64,000 nt of DNA from Macrolepiota albuminosa (Eukaryota > Basidiomycota > Agaricomycetes > Agaricales > Agaricaceae). Both the position numbers and the translations under genes were made by a program. Numbering within the stretch: the first letter of the stretch is position 1; each line of letters starts with the position of its first letter. Shown in pieces: positions 11,406-22,355 of this stretch. The notes under the pieces were generated by a model, which was not told the origin of the DNA, ran no database searches, and saw nothing but the letters and a program-made list of their open reading frames with translations. The stretch covers positions 2,720,468 through 2,784,467 of the forward strand of contig JAMWFC010000054.1 of assembly GCA_027475525.1 (NCBI GenBank). Direction: 5' to 3'.

Positions 11406-13504
11406 TTGGCGATGATCATGAAGATGTGGCGCTAACGCTGGAATATGATCATTCAACTGGTCTTGTAAATGTTATGTCTACTGCTTTTCTTGACGAAGAT
11501 GTTTTAACTACTTTACCTGCTACCAACGCAGAGCTTTCCCAGAAAAATCAAAACATTACCGACTCCTCGCTTGCCTACTTATACCTTACCGCTTCTGACT
11601 CATTTCAAAATATTGCGTCTACCAATACTTATCTCACTACCCTTCCCGGAGCATCGTCTCCTGCCGTTCTCGGACTTGCCGCTCCTCAGGCTACAGTTCC
11701 CCTTTCCACCTCTGTGTATAACCAAGCTAACGCTCCCAAAAGGAAAGGGGTTCAAGTCAAAAAGAAATATAAGCCCCCCTTTCCACCTCTGTGTATAACC
11801 AAGCTAACGCTCCCAAAAGGAAAGGGGTTCAAGTCAAAAAGAAATATAAGCCAGTTGCGCTTAAAACAAAACCCGTCGCTACGCACTCTCCTGAGACGTT
11901 TAGAATCGAGCGCCAGATCATTGGCGACCCTCTTGCCGACATGCCAGTCTTATCACCGAAACCGCCACCCTTTCAGCCCACAGGAAGTTTTACTGCGGAA
12001 CGCCAACAACAGTTCGCCAAGGAGCATGACACAGGATTTTTAACCAAAGATGAGTTGGATGTCCTTACCGACCTCGTCGCTAAGCAAGATAAAGCCTTTG
12101 CTTGGGAGGACTTGGAACGCGGCAGTCTACGTACAGACTTCTTCCCGCCTGTTGTAATCCTGACCATTCTTCACGTGCCATGGACTGAGCACAATCAACC
12201 GTTACCGCCTGGAATCGAAGCCGAGGTCTGCCAAATCATTAGGACCAAGATACAGGCTGGCGTCTACGAACCCTCTAACAGTTCTTACTGCTCCCGATGG
12301 TTTTGTGTCCTCAAAAAGAACGGCAACCTACGCATAGTCCACAGTCTCAAACCGCTGAATAGAGTTACCATACGACACTCTGGCGTACCGCCTTTCCCTG
12401 ACCACATTGCCGAGTCCTTTGCTGGGCGTATTTGTGGCGCCACCCTTGACCTCTACGTTGGATATGACAAACGCCTGATACACCCTTCTTCCCAGGATCT
12501 CACTACTTTTCAAACTCTGTTTGGCGCATTACGCCTAGTTACCTTGCCGATGGGCTGGACAAACTCAGTCCCCATATTCCATGACAACATCACTTTCATC
12601 CTCCAGCCCAAGATACCGCATAATGTCCTAAGCTTCATTAATGATGTTGGCGTCAAAGGCCCCAAAGACTGGTGACTCATAAACGGCTTACCGGCGACCC
12701 ATCCCGACAACTCCAACATTCGCTTAGCGCTTTGGGAGTTTTTCCAGCTACTCAACCAAGTTCTCCAACGTATGAAGTATAGCGGTGGAACCTTTAGCAG
12801 TCACAAACTCCTCCTTTGTGCGCCAAGGTTCAAAATACTTGGTCACATCTGCACTTCTGACGGTCGCATTCCCAACGAGTCTTGCTTAGCACTCCTAGAG
12901 CAATGGGGTCCTTGCTGCGACTTATCTGAAGTTCGCGCCTTTCTTGGTACCGTTGGCGTCCTCAGGATATTTGTCAAGAACTTTGCCCATCGCACACACA
13001 CCCTTAACCAACTTACCCACGCCAATGAGCCCTTCAAATTTGGACCAGACCAGGTCACTGCACAACGAGACTTAGTAAAAGCCCTACAAGACGCCAAGCC
13101 CCTAGTACCCATCAATTATAGCTCTGCCGATTATCTTGGCGGTGGATACCTCATACATTGCCGTTGGCTACTTCTTGTGCCAGTGCCTTAGCGACAATCG
13201 GAAACAGCGATGCTACAACCGCTTTGGGTCTATCATGCTAAACGACCAAGAATCTCGCTACAGTCAGCCTAAACTAGAGCTCTATGGACTCTTCAAAGCC
13301 TTCCAGTCACTAAAGATGTATCTGATTGGCATACGGAACCTGATTGTTGAAGTCGACGCTAGGTACATCAAAGGCATGCTGCAGAATCCCGATATCCAGC
13401 CATCCGCTAGCATGAACCGGTGGGTAGTCGCTATCCTCATGTTTCACTTTGAGTTGGTACACGTCAAGAGCTCTTTCCATGGACCGGATGGACTCTCTAG
13501 GTGA
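11378..13504 (+). pseudogene. Element 3 reverse transcriptase and RNase H
   Basis: After a linker split by the duplication at 11699-11852, the RT begins around PWTEHNQPLPPGIEAEVCQI. Fingers and palm motifs include SRWFCVLKKNGNLRIVHSL and LVTLPMGWTNS. The catalytic box reads F-I-N-D-V-G-V-K-G at 12634-12660. Relatives of this clade have I-D-D-V, so the first catalytic aspartate is asparagine here (GAT to AAT). A TGA lies at 12673-12675 at a tryptophan-like position. The thumb (LSEVRAFLGTVGVLRIF) and RNase H (AVDTSYIAVGYFL, ESRYSQPKLELYGLF) follow after a one-base frameshift near 13130. The ORF ends at 13504 in another TGA. Confidence 0.8.
11699..11852. repeat. 77-bp exact tandem duplication
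   Basis: Copies start at 11699 and 11776, in the protease-RT linker of element 3. Probable assembly overlap. Confidence 0.9.
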
Positions 13505-13528
13505 CCACAGCAACCTGGCGACCTGGTA

Positions 13529-15199
13529 GTGGATCCACAAGCTGATAGCGATTTTGAGGACTGGATCGACCGATTACATGGTTTTGTGCACCTCATACAA
13601 CAGCCAATTCCCCTACTACGACGGCAACAGCCTGCCAGTATCCTTCTACATCCCATTGTCCCTTACCGCCCCAAGATCTTTACCGCACCCCTCACATTCT
13701 ACACGGCAAGCATCTTCAAACAAGACTTGCCTCCCGTAAAAGTCGTACAAGAACCACATTCGCTAAGAGAAGACAGCAGAAACTTGACCTACAATGCCGT
13801 TCCCCGATCTGCCAAGGCAAAGGCAGAAGACAGTCGCCTGTTAGTAGTCGAACAATGGATACAAGACCTTAAGCGACCCGCAGACCTTACCGACGAACAA
13901 TATGTGACCTTTATCTGATATGCCACTCACTTCTTCTTTACCGATAACCGCCTTTGGCGACAAAATTGAGATGGTGCTCATAAGCTGATCATCAAACCAG
14001 ATAGTCGCTTACGAGTCCTGCGCGCCATGCATGACAAACTAGGACATAGAGGTCTGTACGCTACTCGAGCTTCTCTGTTAGAACGATTCTGGTGGCCACA
14101 CGCTAGTGCCAACATCGCCTGGTACATTAGGACTTGCCACCTCTGCCAAATTCAACAGACACGCCAAGTGCTTATCCTGCCAACCGTTGCAATGCCAGCT
14201 CCCCTCTTCAGCAAAATTTACGTCGACACCATGCATATGCCCAAATCGGGTCGCTACAAGTACATTATTCAAGGTCGTTGCTCGCTAATCCACTGGCCTG
14301 AATTTTGAATGCTTCAGAGAGAAAATACGGACGCGGTCGCCAAGTGGCTGTTTGAAGACGTCATTTGCCGTTGGGGAGCGCTAAGAAAAATTGTCACGGA
14401 TAATGGTGCGCCCATCATCAAAGCGCTAACATATCTCGCCAAGAAATACAATATTCATCATATTCGAGTATCTGGCTACAACAAACACGCCAATGGCCTG
14501 GTAGAGAGACCACACTTTGACGTTTGGCAAGCGCTCTTCAAGGCAGTCGATGGCAACAAGTTTCGTTGGAGCGAAGCGACCTATTCAGTATTTTGGTCGG
14601 AAAGAGTGACCATTCATAAGCGCATGGGTTGTTCTCCCTATTACGCGGCTACTGGCACCCATCCTTTACTCCCTGCTGACATTATAGAAGCGACCTATCT
14701 TCAGCCAGCACCCAACAGTATCTTAGCGACTACCGATCTGATTGCCAGACGAGCAATTGATCTCCAGCGAAGGAAAGAAGATTTAGAACGACTCCACGAG
14801 GTAGTCTTTAGCGCCCATCGCCAAGCAGCCCTACGATTCGAGACCGAGCATAGCGCCACTATCAAGGATTACAACTTCCTGAGGGGCACGCTAGTGCTTA
14901 TGCACAACTCCAAAATTGAAACCTCATACAACAAGAAAATGCATCTGCGCTATCTAGGACCTTTGGTAGTTATCTCTCGTAACCGTGGAGGTGCTTATGT
15001 GCTCTGTGAATTAGATGGTTCAGTGCTACATCAACCTGTTGCCGCCTTTCACTTGTTACCGTATCTCACCAGAGAACACATTGACTTGCTGCTTGAAGCG
15101 CTAGATATCGACACCGGCAAGCTTAGGGAACTTGAAGAAACAGAATTATTGGACGATGATGATTTGCCGACTCTGGTTGAAGAAGAAGAAAATGATTAG
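13529..15199 (+). pseudogene. Element 3 integrase
   Basis: Pol continues in one frame with TGA stops at about 13916, 13966 and 14306. The zinc-binding domain reads HDKLGHRGLYATRASLLERF with TCHLCQIQ. The D,D,E core residues are visible in KIYVDTMHMP, IVTDNGAPIIKAL and NKHANGLVERPH. The C-terminal domain (MHLRYLGPLVVISRNRGGAY) resembles the GPY/F module, followed by an acidic tail ending EEEEND at 15199. No chromodomain follows. In the family, integrase joins the element cDNA to the genome. The intact triad alongside several stops suggests recent decay. Confidence 0.8.
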
Positions 15200-15620
15200 A
15201 AAAGACTATATATTGATAAGCTCTTTCTTTCTATTACTTACCTTACTTATCTTTCTTGCCGATACTTACTGTACTATATCCAACAGACAATTCCTTACAT
15301 AGTCAAGTCGCAGCGCTAGCGGGTCGCCAACGCTTAGCACCCTGCACAACTCTTGCCAAGTTTTTTTTGCTATGATGATTTACTGAGCGTTTCCCTTTGT
15401 CCTCAAAATTTGTCTAAGTCCCTCACCTACTTCTCCTCTTGCTACCACCTACCTTAAAAATGCTTACCGCTTGTCTTCCCTTTGCCTTACTTGACTTACC
15501 CTGTGCTGGTTCGCTAACTCAGGCTGGACTTAATTCTTCCACTCGGCAAGGAAAAGGCAATATATAAAACGAGACGGTAACAAACAAAATTTACATAAGC
15601 GGCCTATCTACGCTAAGGTC
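15200..15620. other. Element 3 post-pol spacer
   Basis: No ORF is supported here. The stretch is pyrimidine-rich on the plus strand (many CTT/CTTACC runs) and separates the convergent ends of pol and the antisense gene. Confidence 0.5.
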
Positions 15621-15623
15621 CGC

Positions 15624-18600
15624 TCAATCACTATCGTCGTCCATCGGTAAGGAGCTGTCAGAGACTGGCAGGGAGGAATCGCGAAGAGGAAGAAGGTCGC
15701 CAGGCAAGATGTTGTTGGCGGTCTGCCAATCCATGGCAGCTTGGCAATCTGCCTGGTAGTCGCAAAGAACGCTAAGGCTATGACCAAGGTTGGAGTAGCG
15801 CAACCTTAGCGCCATTAGCTGCCCTCGGACTCGCTCCCACTCTCGCCCCATTGCGGCCTCCATCGTTGCCGCCCTCCTCAAAAACCTCTCCAGCATCTCC
15901 CGCAGGTTAAGCGCCACCACTGGGTACACAAGGTCTTGTCCCAGCCAGTTGAAAGCATCGCCAGTGACCGTTGGCTATGGCTGGGGAGTCCAGGCAGGGT
16001 TTATCCTGGCAACGACAGGTTGCCTAGGCTCCAGTCCGGCAACGTCCTCGGGGTCTGATACCTCCCCAAGGGGCAACACTACTGTAGGGAGGCAGCCAGC
16101 GCCACTTAGGCTCCTCCCTGGCAACTCCAACTGCTCCCTCCCCTTTGCCTGCCATCACCTTGTCACCTTCCCATTGAGTAGCCAAGGTCTCTTCTTCACC
16201 CTCGGCATCCTCATCCCCTCCCATTGCTGCCCCCTCTGTCTTCTCCTCCTCCCCCATCTCGACATCTGCGGGAGCGCCTTCCCGCTCCTCTTGAGGCGCC
16301 TCCTGCTCTCCCTCCTCCTGCTCTCTGCCAAGAGACCTTGCCGCCAAGTGAATGGGCGACAAGAGACCGCTGGGGCCAGCCTCTGTGTCACGAGGTGGGA
16401 GGCGACTAGCTGCCAACGCCTTCTCCAGGTCCTCCATTTCGGTGTCCTTTGGAGCTGGCGAGGGGGAAGGCAACGACGAGACCACACGAGGGCGCTTTGC
16501 TTTGCCCTTCCCCTTGCTTGGAGAAGGGGCTTGACATTTTTCTGGGACTGAAGTCCCTTGGCGCTCGCCGGCACCTCGATTGCCGACAGATTCTGACCCA
16601 TCTCCTTGGCGCGTCAGCAACGCCAAGGAGGCCCGTCCAATTGCTGCCATGCCACCTGCAGCCACCTTCTTCTTCTGCCCCTCCACAAACTCCCTAGCCC
16701 TCCTTACCAATACTGCATGGGAAAATGTCTTCTCGACGAGAGCATCTGGCACGCCGCCACGCTCGCGACTCTTGGCCCCGTCGATGGTACAAGCGCGCTT
16801 CAGGGTGCCACAACGGTAGCACGGCTGGGCCCCAGTCGGGAACCAGCAGCCTTCTGGGTCGTTGTCGGCCCAGCACTTGTCACACTAGCGCTAAGAGTTA
16901 GCAAAAGACTCAAAAAGACAGAAGAGTTACTTACCGCTCCCCGCGCCTCCTTAAAAGCTTGCCAGGTCACCAGGGAAACGGTCTTCTTTCCCTTCATCTC
17001 CTCCATGATGACCCCGGCCTCTTGCCCCTCATCAAGAACGGCCTCCTCGCAATGCGGCAAGAGCAGTCCTTTGAGCTCCTTGGCATCAAAACTGGACTGT
17101 GTTGGCACCTAGAAGGATCACGGTAAATAAGGAGACTAGATTTTCCAAAGACCACTTACCGCGTATTGAGGAGCTGCCTTGTGACTCTACAGACGTCGTT
17201 AGCGACTGTCGGCAACGGCAAGCGAAATTAGCACTTACCTTACATTTGGAAGCACCTGCCGGCTTCCTCGGCGAGCCCAACTTGCTAGCTGGCAACACTG
17301 GGCTCAAAGTGCTGCCGGCACGACCACCCTGGCTGGATCCCTCTGCTACCGACTGCCTCTTGGCAGCAGGCGCCTTCCCCGCAGCAACTTCCTCCATCTC
17401 TGCTGCCAACGCTGCCACCCTCTCTCGCTCCTCTAGCGCCCTGGTAATCTCGCAGGCATCTTGAGAAACCTCCTCCTGCCTTGCTGCGATCTCCTCCTCC
17501 ACCTGCATGCGCGCTAACGGCGCCAACACCTCCTGTTTACTATGAGGCGACAAGTCAGACCAAAGCTAAGGTCAAAGGAATGGGTTAGGAACACTCACTC
17601 TGCCGCAGGCATGCTTACCGTCATCGGCAAGGCACCGGACAGAATATCCTCCAACTCGTCCTCAATTGTTGGGATGGGAGGAGGCGCCTGGCAACTCGAT
17701 CAGCTAGCGACACGGCAAGAGCTAGAGGTACTTACAAAACGAGCAAAAGGCGCTAACCACTCCGCACCACGATGATCCAGGTGGCACCACTCTCAAACCT
17801 CTATTTTGCCATCCCAGCCCACGCCAAGAACGCACACCTCCAGCCACCGCTGATAGGCTTCTACTCGGACTGAGCGCATCAAGGGACATTATAGGCCGAC
17901 CAACACTTGACACGCTAAAGGCTCTAGCGACCAGCCTTGGGTACAGAGCAGCCCTAGCGCGGGCGCTCTATGGCAAGACTTATCCATTCATCTCAATCAC
18001 CCGTATCAGCCCCTCAGCGCACTCCACTCAGTTACTTTGAAGACCAAGAAGACTCAGGACTCATAGCGCTAGCATAACGGCGGGAGGTGACTCTGACCAA
18101 ACCCCGATCAGTACTGGAAGGAGTTAGCAATTGGCGCTGTCAATCACCGAGGCACCTCAATCAGAAGTCTAAAAGAATCAATGACGACAAGACAGGATAC
18201 ACGCAGACCCGACATTTAAATTTATCAAAAGATGGTACAATGTTTAGCGCCGGAATTAGCGCTCACGGCGTCTGTCGAGGATTCCCCGACCATACCCCGG
18301 GACAGCATGGCCAATTAAATTACATCAAAAAGTGAGCAAACTCGTACCACTTCTAAGTAGTTTTAGAGTCGCCGTTGGTCGCCGTCACCCATGTGCTGCA
18401 GGTCGCCGTTGACAGGTGGCCGTTAGCTACAGTCACGAAGAGAGGCGCTAATTGGTAGCGCCGTCAATGGACTTATTTTGGAAATAATGTAGCGCATAGT
18501 ATAAAAACTAGCTACTTGCCATGTATATAGCAACGAATCGTAACCTCTTGAGCACCCAGTTACACTTAGCGTTCAAATCGCGCTAGCGTTGCCTGACTTC

Positions 18601-19057
18601 GCCACCAAGTTCGGCGCTAGCTTCGTCTATCTCGTCTTCGTCGTTTACGGTGCCACCTACGGGCACACTACGCTGCGCTATTCGTTTCTTTCTCTATAAC
18701 TTCTCCTAAACTACGACGCTTACCACTTGCTAGGTAGCACCCGAGGCGCTATCGTCTAGCGCATCACCCTATCACCTCTGCTCGAGCACACCGGGACCCT
18801 GCCGGGACTCCTCACAAACCCGTACGCCAGGCGCTGGAGACGGCGTTGTACTGCGTATACGTCCAGCGCACCCAACCACAGTTGGCGTCATCACCGCTCG
18901 TATAACTTCATAATGGCAGTCACCAAATTTATAGGCGCATCTGCGCCAATGCCATCGATTCGCTTGAGAAAATTATTCGCCTTTTCGATATAGGCGGAGG
19001 CAGCGTCTTGAGCCTCATGAGACAGTATGGGGGGCGGAGTTGGAATGCGGAAAGACA
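15624..19057 (-). pseudogene. Antisense spliced accessory gene of element 3, six-Cys cluster protein
   Basis: The minus strand of the 3' region carries a multi-exon gene opposite to pol. I start it at the ATG at 19057 (MSFRIPTPPP), conserved in the relic at 37.4 kb. Exons include APPPIPTIEDELEDILSG, a K/E/A-rich helical stretch (EERERVAALAAEMEEVAAG), SSFDAKELKGLLLPH and a cysteine block at about 16890-16805. That block has spacing C-x2-C-x8-C-x8-C-x2-C-x6-C, close to the fungal Zn2Cys6 binuclear cluster. Basic, then acidic disordered regions and a Leu-rich C-terminus (LREMLERFLRRAATMEAAM) follow, ending at 15624. Clear GTAAGT donors occur, for example before the cysteine exon. Breaks: LTR inserted at 17851, TGA for Trp near 17800, a frameshift near 16100. 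Role unknown; DNA or RNA binding is inference. Confidence 0.62.
17851..18893 (+). mobile_element. Solo LTR inside element 3 (copy E)
   Basis: This 1043-bp insertion starts TGATAGGCTTC and ends TTGGCGTCATCA, ends related to the element 3 LTR although the interior differs. A TATA-like GTATAAAAAC lies near 18500. It is flanked by a perfect 4-bp duplication CCGC (17847-17850 and 18894-18897). Removing it restores continuity of the antisense gene, as judged from the uninterrupted relic at 37.2-37.4 kb. Short minus-strand ORFs inside are not convincing. Confidence 0.85.
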
Positions 19058-19216
19058 TTTAATTTTAATAGAGCGCCAGATAAAAGATGGGAGGAGAAAC
19101 GAAGTCCACACTCATGCGCCAGGACTATAAACAAAATCTCAAAAACGCACAGACCACTTGTCACAAAAGCGGTAACGGTAGCCTTATTTGGTGACTGAGG
19201 ACAGTCAATTTTTCAG

Positions 19217-19227
19217 TTGGGGGAAGA
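19217..19227 (+). other. Polypurine tract of element 3
   Basis: TTGGGGGAAGA sits directly before the 3' LTR, the expected place for plus-strand priming. A similar GGAAGGAGA precedes the LTR of the relic near 37565. Confidence 0.75.
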
Positions 19228-20167
19228 TGATAGGACCCCATACAGGATCATCGCATCAACGGCAGGCTATGGCAACACGACACAGGCTCAGAGTACCTTA
19301 GCACGCGCTAACTAACCAATTTTGGCAATATTTGACGGCCGCGCACGGCAAGAAGCAGATCCAATCAGTGATAGCGCTGACAGCAGACAGAATGACAACT
19401 GACAGATGGCATCAGTCACTGATGACAGCGCTTAGCAAGAAGCCTGATGATCTATCAAAAACTGATGGACAGCTTGGCGTTTGACCTTGGCGTCTGACAT
19501 CGCTTAGCGCCTCGATTTGGTGCCTGACATCGCTAAGCCTTTTAGACAGACAAAAGGGTGATGGATTGATGGTTTAGCATTGCGATCTGCCGCCTGGCAC
19601 CGCTAAGCGTCTTGAATGGACGGTAGGGATCTGAAACCGTTGGAGCTACCCCTATGAAATTTTCCAGTTTACCGCACTTTGGCAATGGTTGGTCACTGGC
19701 GACGGTGAACTCCTTGTAGTATATAAAGTACTTACCGACTTGTACATATGATCATCGAACAATAGACCAGAGTTTCCTGCTCCCCTTACTTCAGTCTCCC
19801 TTACGCTTGAGATCTCATTTACAGTCGGCAACGTCGAGCTCGTTGGCAGCTGCAGACTTCATCGCTAGCCTTCGACTTATTCGCGCCTTGCATCTACGGC
19901 AGGCATTTACGACGCTTAGACTTTGCTAAGCTTACTGTGTTCTTGCCATTGATATTGCCGTGTTTGCTTACCGCTCCCTTAATAGGCGCTTTACCTTAGC
20001 GCTTTACACTTGCCGACTCCTTTACCGACTTTTCCCCATTTTCATAGGCATGTTCTCTGGGACCTGCCCGGGACTCCTCACAACACTTAGAGCACGCCCA
20101 ACGCAAGCAATTGGTATGGTAACACTATAGTAATATTTGTTACTGACCAAAACTTTGGGCGTCATCA
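19228..20167 (+). repeat. Element 3 3' LTR
   Basis: This 940-bp LTR pairs with 7634-8573. The right flank is ACAC (20168-20171), matching the left flank of the element. Differences from the 5' LTR are mostly transitions. Confidence 0.93.
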
Positions 20168-20171
20168 ACAC

Positions 20172-20833
20172 GTCCTTCTTCATAATCAAATTCCGGTCAG
20201 CTGGGCTGACCATGCGTATACTTATGGGGTCACCTACTTGGCCCATCTATTCTTCAGCGACAGCCGGCTCTACAATGAGGTGGCCGCTATCGACGACGAG
20301 AGGCTGCAACGCCTCAACCATTACGGTACACCCCAGTCCATCGCTCAGTGGGATGGGTGGCACGAGGCCACTATTGGCAATTGACAACGCCTGATGCTCC
20401 AGCAGCAGGACAGTCGTCGTGCTTATGACGATGCGCTCACTAAGGGGATGTACCTCCTCATCAGGCAAGACATTCATGCCCGCAAAATCTGGACGTGCCA
20501 GTATCCGTCCGACACTGGGGATCTTTCTGATCCCCAACCACCTATCCCAGGGTCGATTGTTGACCCCAATCTCACACTGTCCCCCCTCCGGGACTATGAC
20601 GACTCCCTGCCAATAGCAGGGCCTTCAGGCACTTCCTACGCGCCTGCACCCCACTGTCCCCCCTCCGGGACTATGACGACTCCCTGCCAATAGCAGGGCC
20701 TTCAGGCACTTCCTACGCGCCTGCACCCAAGGATGAACTCCTCGACTACGACATGGACGACGTGACTGCTGATCCATTCCGGGAGCCTGGGGACTCTCCC
20801 ATTGCCCCTGTCCCTGACTTACCGACGGCCTGA
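20172..20833 (+). pseudogene. Element 1 accessory ORF, C-terminal part
   Basis: This is the continuation of the ORF cut at 7633. It reads LLHNQIPVSWADHAYTYG and RLQRLNHYGTPQSIAQWDGW, both matching element 2 (RMECLNRYGIPSAIPQWDGW). A TGA near 20383 follows the matched block. A 77-bp duplication at 20575-20728 shifts the frame in the acidic, proline-rich tail, which ends PVPDLPTA at 20833. The QWDGW block is the best conserved sequence of this unknown protein. Confidence 0.7.
20575..20728. repeat. 77-bp exact tandem duplication
   Basis: Copies start at 20575 and 20652, in the tail of the element 1 accessory ORF. Probable assembly overlap. Confidence 0.92.
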
Positions 20834-20849
20834 CCGTCGTATTATCTCA

Positions 20850-20866
20850 AGACCGTAGCTCGGTCT
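20850..20866 (+). other. Stem-loop before the element 1 polypurine tract
   Basis: AGACCG and CGGTCT form a 6-bp stem around the loop TAGCT. It sits about 4 bp before GGGGGG and the LTR. Element 2 has the same stem with a different loop at 34321-34338. Confidence 0.65.
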
Positions 20867-20876
20867 GATTGGGGGG

Positions 20877-21190
20877 TGTGTAGCGTAGTCCGCTATGTGG
20901 CGTTGGCCACATAGCTTTACTTACTGTATCGTAGTCAATATTATATTATATTTATTATAATATAATATTATTTTACATTAGTATATAAATAGTTTTACCA
21001 GCTGCTTACAAAGCAGCTTATTTTTGTTGTAAACTACATTGTCAATAGACCGGTCTGGTCTGATTCAGTGTTGTGTGCACACTAAGCTCTCAAATTATTT
21101 TTGTTGTAAACTACATTGTCAATAGACCGGTCTGGTCTGATTCAGTGTTGTGTGCACACTAAGCTCTCAAATTCATAACTTCGTTACACA
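20877..21190 (+). repeat. Element 1 3' LTR
   Basis: It starts TGTGTAGCG after a GGGGGG tract and ends CGTTACACA, giving inverted ends TGTGTA/TACACA. The length is 314 bp, or 237 bp without the 77-bp duplication at 21020-21173. It contains a 9-bp hairpin (CTATGTGGC/GCCACATAG, 20893-20914), an AT palindrome-like stretch near 20940-20970 and a 7-bp hairpin at 21001-21017. The 5' partner lies outside the window, so the exact borders are inferred. Confidence 0.65.
21020..21173. repeat. 77-bp exact tandem duplication
   Basis: Copies start at 21020 and 21097, inside the element 1 LTR. Probable assembly overlap. Confidence 0.92.
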
Positions 21191-22355
21191 CTTCTCATAA
21201 AGCATGGATGGGCAGGCATCCAAACTATTCCTATATGAGAAAAATAGGCTGCAAGGCTTCCGTTCTCATCTTGGCAGAACACAATCCAAAGATTTATGCA
21301 TGGTCAATCAAATGTATATTGATAGGCTATGCAAGGAGTTCTAAAGTGTATTAATGCTATGAAAGGGCTACTGGGAAGATATATAAAACATACCACATTA
21401 AATTCAGCAAAAGTCATGAGGAATCATCCCAATTGTCCAGTTCACCTCCTGATCCTCCTCATAACCAGTCAGTTGCCCAACCTTTGCAGGACCTCATTGA
21501 TTTCAATGATTCCATCACTTCAGGAGGAGTACCTCAGCCTCATCTTGCACAACTGCTTGATGTACCACTTATTTCGCAGCTATGCAGATCCAGTTATGTA
21601 CTCATCCCAACTGCTAGATCAGACCCCAATAATGCACCTCCATCTTGGTTACAGAGAGCAGTGGAAGAATCAAAAGCAGCAGAAGAATGTGTGTGAGCTC
21701 AATGTGAAATGTTGAGAATCTCTAATATAGGATTCAGATCAACTGATCAAGGCACCGAGCACCTCAATCCCACCCCAGGTCAAGATCCAGATGAGCCTGA
21801 TGTTTCCAACATTGCATCATTACAAGACCTTGAGTACCTACTTACTGCCACTCATGAGCTTAAAGATTATCTTCCAGCTTCAAACCTTAATGACAAACCA
21901 CAAACCTGGACAGAAGCAAGGCAATCAGGGGATGCTGATCACTGAGAGGCAGCCTATTATGAGGAGCTCAACTCTCTCAAGGACATGGGTGTGTATCAAC
22001 TCGTCCTCCACTCAGCTGTCCCAGCTGGCCAAAAGGTACAGACCAGATGCCCTGTCTTCAAAATAAAATGTGATGAGCATGGGAATGCTGTTAGATTTAA
22101 AGTAAGACTGGTGTTTTGGGAACATGAACAGATCTATGGACGTGACTACACCAAAACAACTTCACCCACTGCACACATGGAATCTTGGTGTATATTACTC
22201 CACATAGCAGCTGCCAAGGGCTGAGATGCAACCCAGATTGATGTCAAGATGGCTTTCTTATATGACATCCTCCCCAAAGATGAAGTATAATTTATGAGAC
22301 AACCAGAAGGGTTTGAGGAGATAGGCAAGGAAGATTGGGTCTGGATGTTGGTAAA
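21191..22355 (+). pseudogene. Ty1/copia element, integrase end and start of RT
   Basis: Translation across several stops gives copia landmarks in order. First comes an integrase C-terminal stretch (KAWMGRHPNYSYMRKIGCKA), then a linker. RT follows: EAAYYEELNSLKDMGVYQL, DEHGNAVRFKVRLVFWEHEQ and ATQIDVKMAFLYDIL, the last holding a catalytic Asp. The segment ends DWVWMLVK exactly at the family D insertion and continues at 34615 with GLYGMKQAGR. Stops such as TGA near 21945 and 22223 sit at tryptophan-like positions. The left part of the element is missing, apparently separated by element 1. Confidence 0.8.

Larger units (their letters stand above)
7634..20167 (+). mobile_element. Element 3: complete Ty3/gypsy element, 12.5 kb
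   Basis: Two 940-bp LTRs (7634-8573 and 19228-20167) enclose gag, protease, RT/RNase H, integrase and a 4-kb 3' region carrying an antisense gene. The target duplication is ACAC (7630-7633 and 20168-20171). Removing the element joins the accessory ORF of element 1 seamlessly in frame (DVLH followed by LLHNQIPVSW), which proves the insertion site. The LTRs differ by scattered substitutions, mostly transitions. The internal region contains stops, frameshifts, three 77-bp duplications and a further solo LTR. Its RT type differs from elements 1 and 2: it uses an I-D-D-V type box and has no chromodomain that I can see. Confidence 0.9.
1..21190 (+). mobile_element. Element 1: Ty3/gypsy chromovirus, 3' portion, with nested insertions
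   Basis: The element runs in from the left edge, already inside reverse transcriptase. In order it holds RT, RNase H, integrase, a chromodomain, a long accessory ORF, a purine-rich tract and a 3' LTR. It is closely parallel to element 2 at 23038-34523, which gives the uninterrupted layout. Three later insertions cut it: solo LTRs at 926-1863 and 2925-3654, and the full element 3 at 7634-20167. Gag, protease and the 5' LTR lie outside the window. Its right end abuts copia integrase sequence, so element 1 probably inserted into that copia element; the matching left flank is not visible. Stops and 77-bp duplications make the copy inactive as written. Confidence 0.85.

Noticed and set aside
17851..18893. 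Insertion read as a long intron or an exon block of the antisense gene
   Set aside because: It has LTR-type ends and a perfect CCGC target duplication, and is absent from the relic at 37.3 kb.
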